A DNA stretch of 11,728 nucleotides from Nitrospinota bacterium (GTDB lineage Bacteria > Nitrospinota_A > UBA7883 > JACRLM01). Position 1 is the stretch's first letter, and every line of letters begins with the position of its first letter. The DNA lies in NCBI GenBank assembly GCA_015231995.1, contig JADGAO010000092.1:1-11728 (forward strand), written 5' to 3'. Made by a program: the position numbers and the translations under genes. Shown in pieces: positions 1 to 5,957 of this stretch. Under the pieces are notes generated by a model, which saw only the letters and a list, made by a program, of their open reading frames with translations, did not search any database and was not told the origin of the DNA.

Positions 1-24
1 GGTTCAGAATGACAAGCAAGCAGT

Positions 25-119
25 TGTCATTCTGAGCGATAGCGAAGAATCTATCGAGAAGAATGTTCTATTCTATTTTGCTTCGGTCACTAAAGCTCCC
101 TCAGTTCCCCAGGATGACA
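25..119. repeat. Dispersed TGTCATTCTGAG-type repeat, inverted-arm copy
   Basis: The left arm starts TGTCATTCTGAGCGATAGCG (25-44) and continues into AAGAATCTATC. The right arm ends with CTTCGGTCACTAAAGCTCC, then CTCAG and GGATGACA (112-119), which resembles the left arm in reverse complement with divergence. Positions 5-14 (CAGAATGACA) are the end of another copy in reverse orientation. Two further copies lie at 11632-11660 and 11675-11714. From memory this sequence family is abundant in several environmental bacterial genomes. Whether it is a MITE-like mobile repeat is inference. Confidence 0.7.
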
Positions 120-228
120 AAATATAGAAATCCTTTTTTTATGCAAAGGTCCCCTTTTCAATGCCTGTTTGCGTATTTGCAAGGCTTTGAAAAAGACATC
201 CACGCCGAACACCGCCCCCTCCTCCGCC

Positions 229-258
229 CAACAGCGCTGTTGCAATAAACAACAGTTG
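229..258. promoter_or_regulatory. Paired palindromes, candidate enhancer-binding site
   Basis: CAACAGCGCTGTTG (229-242) is a perfect 14-bp palindrome. It is followed after 7 bp by CAAC-A-GTTG (250-258), which repeats the same half-site. If transcription starts near 353 from the -24/-12 promoter, the sites sit at about -124 to -95, the usual range for an enhancer-binding protein that activates sigma-54 RNA polymerase. The palindromes are seen directly; the activator role is inferred from position. Confidence 0.4.
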
Positions 259-325
259 CTGGAAATTGCCACAACTAGAACAAGTCTTATTTTGCATAAC
301 TCATTGATTTATTATCGCCATTATT

Positions 326-342
326 TTGGCAACGATATTGCT
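326..342 (+). promoter_or_regulatory. Sigma-54 (-24/-12) promoter
   Basis: TTGGCAACGATATTGCT matches the RpoN consensus TTGGCACGNNNNTTGCW closely. The invariant GG is at 328-329 and the invariant GC at 340-341, with exactly 10 bases between. Transcription should start near 352-354, about 48 bp ahead of the ATG at 401. It would drive the six-gene cluster ending at 5599. A single motif match can be chance, but its position directly upstream of the first gene, with palindromes about 100 bp further up, supports it. Confidence 0.65.
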
Positions 343-400
343 ATTAGGTGTTGGCAAGAGGATAGTCTCATTACTTCTTATCTTTGAATATGAGGTAGAG

Positions 401-1219
401 ATGTTAACAAACAACTTACAGATGTCGAACCCTGTGGAAGTCGCTAAGGGGATTTTTCATATCGGCGCGAGGGATAACGAGTCGGGTTTTCACTATAACC
501 ACTATATGTTACTGGATGAGAGTCAGGCATTCGTTGTCAGCGCGGGACATTCGGTAAACGTAATGTCCGTATTGGAAAAGTTCTTTTTAATAGCTCCGGT
601 TAACCGGATAACCCATGCCGTTTTCAACGGTTCGGTCGCCCAGATAGGCGGAGCAGTGGCTGTTATGGAGGAAATCGTCCTGACCGCTGGCGGCAAGCTG
701 GCAGTGGTGTCCCACCCTCGCTCCAGCCACAAGATATCGTTCTATTGCGGGTTGAGGCATGAGTCATTTTACCATGTTGACACAAACGGCTGGAAACTCA
801 CGCTCGATTCCGGCAGGACGCTGAGGTTCATAAACAGCAATAACCTGAGTTTTCCCGGTTCGTTCATGACTTACGACGAGAGAACGGGAATGCTCTTTTC
901 TGGCGATCTGTTTTCCGCCTACTCGTTCGGCTGGAGTCTTTTCGCCAACGACTTTTATCTTCCCGCGATGGAGTCGTTCCACTACGACCATCTGCCTTTC
1001 AACCAGTTGATCAACCACACCCTTGACGGGTTGGACGGATTGGACGTAAGGCTGATAGCCCCAAGCCACGGCTCGATAATAAACAGAGACGTGGCGAAAT
1101 ACACGCAAGCGCTCAGGAATATACGGAAGCCATTTACGGCAAAACCCAGGACAGAGTCGCCTCTTATAAACGATCCGCTGGATTGTTTCAAGGCGATGGA
1201 AGAAAGGAGTTTCATATGA
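401..1219 (+). CDS. ODP/FprA-like metallo-beta-lactamase-fold protein with degenerate diiron site
   Basis: This 272-aa protein resembles the lactamase-fold half of flavodiiron proteins and stand-alone oxygen-binding ODP sensors. It has an N-terminal N-H-Y-M-L-L-D-E strand, a LFSGD motif (166-169) and a C-terminal APSHGSI motif (220-226), and no flavodoxin domain. The family's HxExDH ligand motif is replaced by NGSVAQI (76-82). The next ligand histidine, expected in a LHWP-like motif, is Ser150 (LSFPG). Only Asp169 and His223 of the usual ligands remain, so normal diiron binding is unlikely. ATG 401 is chosen because TGAGG sits 5 bp upstream (392-395) and longer forms would run into the promoter. 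Its stop overlaps the next start (ATGA), implying coupled translation. I infer a sensor or protein-binding role derived from an oxygen or redox sensor; the ligand is unknown. Confidence 0.8.
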   Translation: MLTNNLQMSNPVEVAKGIFHIGARDNESGFHYNHYMLLDESQAFVVSAGHSVNVMSVLEKFFLIAPVNRITHAVFNGSVAQIGGAVAVMEEIVLTAGGKLAVVSHPRSSHKISFYCGLRHESFYHVDTNGWKLTLDSGRTLRFINSNNLSFPGSFMTYDERTGMLFSGDLFSAYSFGWSLFANDFYLPAMESFHYDHLPFNQLINHTLDGLDGLDVRLIAPSHGSIINRDVAKYTQALRNIRKPFTAKPRTESPLINDPLDCFKAMEERSFI

Positions 1220-1473
1220 GCCAGGAATCAGTAGAACGTTTTTTGGGCAGAATAATCACCGATGACGATTTCCGCAGGATGGCGATGGGATCCATAAAGC
1301 TTGCAATGGCCGACTACGGATTATCGTTCACCGACGAGGAGATGAGCGCGGTGATGGCGGTTGACTGGGACATCATAGAACTGGTCTCCGGCGATTTGGA
1401 CAAGACTATCAAGAGAAGCTCCTACTCTTCGGTCAATTACAGGCACGCGAAAGTCGTGGGCGCTCTCAGTTGA
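1216..1473 (+). CDS. Os1348/NHLP-clan small protein (RiPP leader-like)
   Basis: This 85-aa protein opens with SQESVERFLGRIITDDDFR (2-20), followed by an ADYGLSFTDEE segment (32-42) and ends its conserved part with LDKTIKR (61-67). That order (SQxxVERFLGRxxTDxxFR, GLxxTxEE, LDxxIxR) is the signature, as I remember it, of small proteins annotated as Os1348-family NHLP-clan or related RiPP precursors. The last 18 residues form a serine- and tyrosine-rich tail without cysteine or a GG cleavage site. No modifying enzyme or peptide exporter is adjacent. The ATG overlaps the upstream stop and follows AGAAAGGAG (1201-1209), a strong ribosome site. It is probably made in fixed ratio with the ODP-like protein and could be its binding partner; a RiPP precursor role is possible but unsupported locally. 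Confidence 0.7.
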   Translation: MSQESVERFLGRIITDDDFRRMAMGSIKLAMADYGLSFTDEEMSAVMAVDWDIIELVSGDLDKTIKRSSYSSVNYRHAKVVGALS

Positions 1474-1537
1474 GCCATTCAAGGGCGCCGCGCATGGTTG
1501 CGCCTGCGGTTAAGAGAAAATAAATCAGGAAACAGGG

Positions 1538-2179
1538 ATGAACATGATTAACGGGACAAACGCCACAGCGGGGATTGACGCAGGTTGCCAATACCAGGGC
1601 GCAATCGGGAAAAACATCGAGGATATGCTGAACCTATCCACCTTGTCGAGGATGTTGGACGACTTCTGCTCCGTCACGGGATTGATGGTTGACGTCATAG
1701 ACAGGAAATCGGGAGAAGTCGTAGCCGCAGAGGGAACGAAAAGGATTTGCGCCGCTTTCCACAGGGACTGCCCGGCTTCCGAACTTTCCTGCAAGAATTT
1801 CATGGATACGCAACATGCCGGCGACGCTCCCGTCTCCATTATGTGCAATTGCGAGTTGGGGCTTTCCACCGCATTCTCCTCCGTGAAGGTGGGAGAAGAG
1901 ATATTGGCCGATATCTTTATCGGCCCGGCGCTATTGGCCCCCGTGAATGCGGAGCAGGTGGAAAACACCTGTAAAGCCTTCGGCATAGACGCAGGCTCAT
2001 ACCTGAGGATGATGAAAGAAGTCAACATCGTCGGCTCCGAGGATCTGAACGCAACCCTCGCGGAGCTGTCTGAAACCGTGCGAATACTGGCGGAAGGCGC
2101 CAACGGTCAGGAGGAGAGCGCGTTGGAGGCGTACAAGGCCCTTTTCAAGGCCAAACGCGGCTTCTTGAAAGACTCCTGA
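1538..2179 (+). CDS. Stand-alone PocR-type sensory domain protein
   Basis: This 213-aa protein consists almost entirely of one PocR-like ligand-sensing domain (about 30-190). Landmarks are the L-x-x-M-L-D-D-F helix, a cysteine-rich centre with C71, H75, C78, C85, C103 and C105, and the CNCELGLSTAF segment followed by a strand ending in IGPALL, matching the family's C-x-x-G-L and GQ-type elements. In the known family this domain precedes a DNA-binding, kinase or cyclase output; here no output domain follows, only a charged C-terminal helix. The cysteine/histidine cluster could bind a metal or respond to redox state, which is inference. AGGA (1527-1530) lies 7 bp before the ATG. A 64-bp gap separates it from the small upstream gene, and the PAS gene follows after 31 bp. 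Confidence 0.78.
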   Translation: MNMINGTNATAGIDAGCQYQGAIGKNIEDMLNLSTLSRMLDDFCSVTGLMVDVIDRKSGEVVAAEGTKRICAAFHRDCPASELSCKNFMDTQHAGDAPVSIMCNCELGLSTAFSSVKVGEEILADIFIGPALLAPVNAEQVENTCKAFGIDAGSYLRMMKEVNIVGSEDLNATLAELSETVRILAEGANGQEESALEAYKALFKAKRGFLKDS

Positions 2180-2210
2180 CTTCGATTAACAATTTCGTTC
2201 TGGGGGCGCC

Positions 2211-2831
2211 ATGTTAGCTACTACCACGAATGAAAATCCCAATAGCCGCCATGCGATAGGCGATTCCGCTCTGTTGTCCGAAGCTGGCGGAATCAGAGCC
2301 AAAGGCGAATCTTCATGGAGCGACCCGATCAAGGCTGATTTAATACACATCGTAAAGGCCCAGCGTTTGGGCGGCGCGGAGAATGCGGTCGAAACCCAGG
2401 AGTTTATGGCTCTGGAAGACCAGTTTCGCATGATCTCTCTTATTTTCGATAATGCGAACGAGGGAATCATGCTTCTGGACGCAAGCGGCTCCATCCGATA
2501 TGTGAATCCGGCCATGTGTTCGACTACGGGTTATTCCGTGGGGGAACTGGTTGGTAAAACTCCTTCGATCCTCAAACCGGGCGGTCAAAAAGAGGACTTT
2601 TGCGCCGGGGCGCGTGAAATACTCGGAGAGATAGGCAAATGGAGGGGGAGGATATGGAGCAAACGCAAGAGCGGCGATATATACCCCACCTGGCTGTCCA
2701 TATCGTCGGTGTTGGACTCCGCCGGAAAAACCACTCAATACATGGGCATAAGCGTGGACATGTCGGACTTATCCGATAATGGGGCGTTGACGGGCATGTC
2801 GTCGGCAATGGCCGGATTGATGTCGTTTTAG
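2211..2831 (+). CDS. Stand-alone PAS-domain protein
   Basis: The 206-aa product has a variable N-terminal segment (1-65, no membrane helix) and one PAS domain (about 70-188). PAS landmarks are IFDNANEGIMLLD (78-90), IRYVNPAMCSTTGY (95-108), ELVGKTPSILKPG (112-124) and the GKWRGRIWSKRKSGDIYPTW stretch (142-161), which is the NifL/Aer-like 'GxWxGEIWNRRKxGExYPxW' type, and finally YMGISVDMSDL (177-187), the usual PAS end. No kinase, cyclase or DNA-binding domain follows. A GGGGG run lies just ahead of the ATG as ribosome site. With the preceding PocR gene it looks like the input half of a signalling protein split into separate polypeptides, probably acting on the HD-GYP product 37 bp downstream. 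The cofactor is not predictable from sequence. Confidence 0.82.
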   Translation: MLATTTNENPNSRHAIGDSALLSEAGGIRAKGESSWSDPIKADLIHIVKAQRLGGAENAVETQEFMALEDQFRMISLIFDNANEGIMLLDASGSIRYVNPAMCSTTGYSVGELVGKTPSILKPGGQKEDFCAGAREILGEIGKWRGRIWSKRKSGDIYPTWLSISSVLDSAGKTTQYMGISVDMSDLSDNGALTGMSSAMAGLMSF

Positions 2832-2868
2832 CAATCGGTCGTCGTATAACAAATAATAGAGATATGAG

Positions 2869-4362
2869 ATGGAGACTGTGAGCGAAACGCAAAATTCGGC
2901 GATCAGGAAGATACCAGTCGGCGATCTGCGTATCGGAATGCATGTGGACAGAATTATCCAGACATCCTGGCTTCGCTCGCCTCTCGTAACGTCCAATTTC
3001 ATGGTGATGTCTGCAAACGACATCCGCAACTTGATGGATTACGACATCGAGAACGTTTACATAGACCTTTCCAAAAGCGTGAACGCAAGCGACGCCGAAC
3101 AGGAATCAGGGCCTTCTCCCGCCGTGCGCGCATTCCGGGCTTTCGAAGCCAACCTGGATGATTTCATGGTTGACCAGCCGGTTCCCGTGGATTTATACCA
3201 GCCCTGCGAGAGGGGCGGTTTTGACATCGTTATTAAAAAGGGGCTTGCCCTTAGCCAGGATGTGGTGAATATCCTCAAATCCGGCGGCGTCTCCCGCCTG
3301 CTTTACCCTTGGGAGCAAAAACCGCTGTTCGAATCGTACATGCGTAACATTGAAAAATTGAAGGCCGAAAGGAAGCTGAGCGGGTACAGCGGCCCGTTCG
3401 TGAACCCAGCCGCCGCAGAGGCTCATGTCCGGTTCATGCTCGAATACCGCCCCATCAACCCGATAGCGCTGGTTCCGAATATCATTATCGGGTTTGATAT
3501 CTTCGCCAGGGCGAACGGGGTTATTTCCGTCGTGTTCATTAAAAACTCCATCATGTCCAACGAAATCAGGGCGGAGTGGATTGAAAAGAATTTAAACCTT
3601 CTCATACTTAAACACGATCTGGCCGCGTACCACGATTATCTTTCCAACATGTCGAAGACCTCAAAAAACCCCGAATCCAAACTGGCCATGATCCGGGAAA
3701 GCTCCAGGATAATCGTGGAGGGGCTTTCGGAGAATCCCCGTTCCGAAAAACTTATGGGGCAGACCATTGAAACCGTCCAGGACATAATCCATGTGGTAAT
3801 GGAGAACCCGGACGCTTTCTACGCGATCATGAAGCTTAACAACTACGACTACTACACATTCACCCATTCGGTGAACGTGGCGACCCTGTCCATCGCGCTT
3901 GGGCTTTCGGAGGGGATGAAAGCGGGTAAAGAACTGGCCGATCTGGCCCTTGGGGCGGTGCTTCACGACATCGGAAAAAGCCAGCTGGAGCATAGCCTTA
4001 TAAACAAGCCCGGCACGTTGACTGATGACGAGTATAAAAACATCACATCCCATGTGATGAAGGGGTATGAGATGCTCCGGTGGAACGCTTCCATATCGGC
4101 TCATGCGATGATACCGCTCCTGCAACACCACGAGAAGCTTACCGGCGGAGGCTATCCAAACGGTCTTTCGGGCGCCCAGATACACCTTTTCGGCAGGATA
4201 GTGGCGGTCATAGACGTTTACGACGCGCTGACCACGGAACGGGCCTACCGAAAAGCGTTAAAACCGTTCGAGGCGCTTTCGATACTCTCCAAAGGTTTGA
4301 ACGACTACGACAAGCGGCTGTTTACGATGCTTGTAAGCTTGATTCATGTTCAGAGGGCCTGA
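2869..4362 (+). CDS. DUF3391/HD-GYP cyclic-di-GMP phosphodiesterase
   Basis: This 497-aa cytoplasmic protein begins with a DUF3391-type region (about 13-70: IPVGDLRIGMHVDRI, NVYIDLSKS). A middle part follows with two related segments (VDLYQPCERGG near 107 and GFDIFARANG near 208). The C-terminal HD-GYP domain spans about 320-490. Expected metal and catalytic residues are present: H333, H366-D367, K370, H395, HHE 420-422 and GYP 428-430, then VIDVYDALTTERAYRKA (447-463). One deviation is Thr425 where Asp is usual (HHExxDGxGYP), a position that varies in the family, so I expect it to be active. The reaction would be hydrolysis of c-di-GMP to pGpG or GMP. The ribosome site before ATG 2869 is poor. 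An in-frame GTG at 2878 has GGAG only 3 bp upstream, so the start could be 9 bases later. Confidence 0.9.
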   Translation: METVSETQNSAIRKIPVGDLRIGMHVDRIIQTSWLRSPLVTSNFMVMSANDIRNLMDYDIENVYIDLSKSVNASDAEQESGPSPAVRAFRAFEANLDDFMVDQPVPVDLYQPCERGGFDIVIKKGLALSQDVVNILKSGGVSRLLYPWEQKPLFESYMRNIEKLKAERKLSGYSGPFVNPAAAEAHVRFMLEYRPINPIALVPNIIIGFDIFARANGVISVVFIKNSIMSNEIRAEWIEKNLNLLILKHDLAAYHDYLSNMSKTSKNPESKLAMIRESSRIIVEGLSENPRSEKLMGQTIETVQDIIHVVMENPDAFYAIMKLNNYDYYTFTHSVNVATLSIALGLSEGMKAGKELADLALGAVLHDIGKSQLEHSLINKPGTLTDDEYKNITSHVMKGYEMLRWNASISAHAMIPLLQHHEKLTGGGYPNGLSGAQIHLFGRIVAVIDVYDALTTERAYRKALKPFEALSILSKGLNDYDKRLFTMLVSLIHVQRA

Positions 4363-4369
4363 GAAAAAA

Positions 4370-5599
4370 ATGGCGATGATATTCAAACCCGGATTGGAGC
4401 TTTCGCTGGAAAACGGCGCCTACAAGGGAAAAACGAACGTCACCGGATGGAAAGATGGCAGATATCTTCTCCTGGACATTCCCAACGGCTGGTCCGTCAA
4501 ACAGAATCAACACATCGTGGCCCGCCTTTCAAACGGCGGGATGTACTGCGGCTTTTCCTCGGAAGTCATCGGTAGTTTCCCGGAGATAAACGTGGCGGTG
4601 GTGAAGTTCCCGGACGACATCAGCGAATCAACCTCCCGCAAAAACGGCCGCTTCCCTGCGGCGATCCCTGTGTATGCGTCGCGCCAGACATCATCGAACG
4701 GGGCGGAAAAAAACGGGATCATAACAGACATCAGCCTTGGCGGGCTTAAGTTCACCTGCCACATGATGTTCAGGGTGGCCGAAAAAGTATTTTTAAACTT
4801 TTCGCTTCCCACTGGTCAGAGCGTCTCGGCCGCCACCGTCACCGTTAAAAGCATGAAGGCCGGCGAGAAAAAATACGAGTACGGCGCAGAGTTCGACATC
4901 GCCGACGAAACTGTCCAGAAGGCCGTCGGCAAACTGATAGAGCGGCTCAACCATGTGGCTGTGGACGGCACGGAATCCGACCAGCCCCCGATGAACAACC
5001 AGCTCAACGTGCCTGTTGAAGGAAACCTTCAGATGCAGGTCGGGATGCTCAAGCTCAACACGGTCTTCCGTGGCGCCACCAAAAAGCACCTTATCATAGA
5101 CGCGCCGATGATGGACGGCAAACCGGTCATCGTGGGGCGAGGCATGGCCGCCCTCGTGCGCTACGCCAACGCGGGAATGGCTTACGGATTCGATGTGGAG
5201 ATATTCAAGCAGTACACAAGCCCCGCCCATATATGGGCGCTTAACCATCCCGGAATCGTCAAGGGGTTGAGCCTTCGAAAAAGCTCCAGAATGACGGCGT
5301 TCATTCCAGCGGTAATGCAGGATGAAGAAGGCGGCAAACATGTCGGCGTGATCGTGGACTTAAGCGAAGGCGGCGGACTTTTCGCCAGTTCGTCCGGCAG
5401 TATCAAGACCGATGGATACTGTTCGGTAAGCTTCACCCTTCCCACCGGGCAGAAAATAGAAAGTCTCAGTTGCGAGCTTAAAAACGCCCGAAGGATAGCG
5501 AGCAAGACGATGATCGGCCTTTGCTTCAAAGACAGGGACGCGGACAAGTTTAAGCTGATCAAGGCTTATTACGACACCTGCAGACAACACCTGTCATGA
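4370..5599 (+). CDS. Tandem YcgR-N/PilZ c-di-GMP receptor
   Basis: This 409-aa protein contains two consecutive units, each a YcgR-type N-terminal beta domain followed by a PilZ domain. Unit one has RKNGR (90-94) and DISLGG (120-125); unit two has RKSSR (303-307) and DLSEGG (330-335). Both therefore keep the RxxxR and D/NxSxxG motifs that bind c-di-GMP, offset by about 210 residues, which points to an internal duplication. Each PilZ has a matching LPTGQ strand (146-150 and 357-361). YcgR-like proteins act as flagellar brakes or regulate exopolysaccharide. ATG 4370, 7 bp after the HD-GYP stop, is preferred. A longer form from ATG 4346 would overlap that gene and lacks a clear ribosome site. 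Its position next to a phosphodiesterase fits a receptor-eraser pair. The target (motor, secretion or polymer synthesis) cannot be read here. Confidence 0.87.
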   Translation: MAMIFKPGLELSLENGAYKGKTNVTGWKDGRYLLLDIPNGWSVKQNQHIVARLSNGGMYCGFSSEVIGSFPEINVAVVKFPDDISESTSRKNGRFPAAIPVYASRQTSSNGAEKNGIITDISLGGLKFTCHMMFRVAEKVFLNFSLPTGQSVSAATVTVKSMKAGEKKYEYGAEFDIADETVQKAVGKLIERLNHVAVDGTESDQPPMNNQLNVPVEGNLQMQVGMLKLNTVFRGATKKHLIIDAPMMDGKPVIVGRGMAALVRYANAGMAYGFDVEIFKQYTSPAHIWALNHPGIVKGLSLRKSSRMTAFIPAVMQDEEGGKHVGVIVDLSEGGGLFASSSGSIKTDGYCSVSFTLPTGQKIESLSCELKNARRIASKTMIGLCFKDRDADKFKLIKAYYDTCRQHLS

Positions 5600-5638
5600 C
5601 GGAGCCGACGGAAGAAACCGCCCCTAAAAGCGTTATTC

Positions 5639-5697
5639 GGCGGTGACGCGCATATTTTGCCTGGCCGCCCCCCGGCCGCAAAAATAGCGTCACCGCC
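5639..5697 (+). terminator. Long imperfect hairpin after the six-gene cluster
   Basis: GGCGGTGACGC (5639-5649) pairs perfectly with GCGTCACCGCC (5687-5697). Inside, TTTTGC (5655-5660) faces GCAAAA (5678-5683) and GGCCG (5663-5667) pairs with CGGCC (5673-5677) around a five-C loop. It starts 40 bp after the PilZ stop, so an end-of-operon role is natural. There is no T run after it, so it would be a transcript-stabilising or Rho-assisted structure rather than a classic intrinsic terminator. Confidence 0.5.
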
Positions 5698-5734
5698 TTA
5701 CGCTTGCCCCCCCCCATGTTCGTTTCGTCACGAT

Positions 5735-5752
5735 TTAATCATGGATGATTAA
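5735..5752. promoter_or_regulatory. Operator-like inverted repeat
   Basis: TTAATCATGGATGATTAA has perfect 8-bp arms separated by GG. It is AT-rich inside a GC-rich intergenic region and lies about 205 bp upstream of the receiver gene start. The size and symmetry suit a dimeric transcription factor. The binding protein is unknown, and no confident -35/-10 pair was found next to it, although TAGAAT at 5785-5790 could be a -10. Confidence 0.4.
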
Positions 5753-5855
5753 CTTTTCTGTGGCGGATTGCTTAGCCGGAAATGTAGAATAAACAAAAGT
5801 CAGCGGACGCGTGGGGAATTCAGTCGCGTTCACGTTATTGTCACGGTCGCAAACA

Positions 5856-5895
5856 GGTTGCTGGAAACCTCGCGTGGTTTTTCAACAGCCTTTTT
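5856..5895 (+). terminator. Hairpin with T5 tail in the leader of the receiver gene
   Basis: GGTTGCTGGAAACC (5856-5869) pairs with GGTTTTTCAACAGCC (5876-5890) around a six-base loop. The stem includes two G-U pairs, one mismatch and one bulged T. TTTTT follows at once (5891-5895). This is an intrinsic-terminator layout, placed about 60 bp before the receiver start rather than right after the upstream gene. It could end read-through from the upstream cluster or act as an attenuator. Confidence 0.5.
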
Positions 5896-5936
5896 AGCTA
5901 TCCTGGACAGATGAAGTCCGCCCGGCTCCGGTAGCT
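5896..5936 (+). other. Second leader hairpin before the receiver gene
   Basis: AGCTA (5896-5900) plus CC (5902-5903) pair with GG (5930-5931) plus TAGCT (5932-5936). Inside, GGAC (5905-5908) pairs with GTCC (5916-5919). It lies immediately after the T5 tract and about 10 bp before the GGAGG ribosome site (5946-5950), so it could affect initiation. It matches no riboswitch class I can recognise. Confidence 0.3.
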
Positions 5937-5957
5937 TGCAAAGATGGAGGCGTGAAG

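Larger units (their letters stand above)
1..400. other. Non-coding region upstream of the ODP gene
   Basis: No credible gene lies here. Positions 5-14 and 25-119 are copies of a dispersed repeat. Positions 120-228 show nothing I recognise beyond an AT-rich stretch with a run of seven T near 134. Positions 229-258 hold palindromic sites and 326-342 a sigma-54 promoter, each listed separately. An in-frame extension of the ODP gene to a TTG at 326 would begin inside that promoter, so it is not treated as coding. Confidence 0.7.

Noticed and set aside
326..400. In-frame TTG extension of the ODP-like gene to 326
   Set aside because: It begins within the -24/-12 promoter, adds a non-homologous hydrophobic stretch and has no ribosome site, whereas ATG 401 has TGAGG at good spacing.
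1484..1505. GGCGC/GCGCC pairing between the small NHLP-type gene and the PocR gene as a terminator
   Set aside because: Stem of only 5 bp, long loop and no T run; the genes are otherwise spaced like an operon.
4138..4144. Thr425 in HHEKLTGGGYP as a sign of an inactive HD-GYP
   Set aside because: All metal-binding His/Asp residues and GYP are present, and the substituted position varies in the family.
5707..5715. Run of nine C, a possible slippage or phase-variation tract
   Set aside because: It lies in non-coding DNA with no start codon or promoter whose spacing it would clearly change.
5748..5776. TGTGGCGGATTGCTTAG as a second sigma-54 promoter
   Set aside because: Only 6 bases separate GG and GC instead of the required 10.
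5841..5945. Possible c-di-GMP (GEMM-type) riboswitch before the receiver gene
   Set aside because: Words such as GCAAAC and CCGG recur, but the order and pairing do not match the GEMM consensus as I know it. A covariance search would settle it.
5952..5957. GTG 5952 as start of the receiver gene
   Set aside because: It leaves only one base after GGAGG; TTG 5958 has 7-bp spacing. The difference is two residues, so either remains possible.
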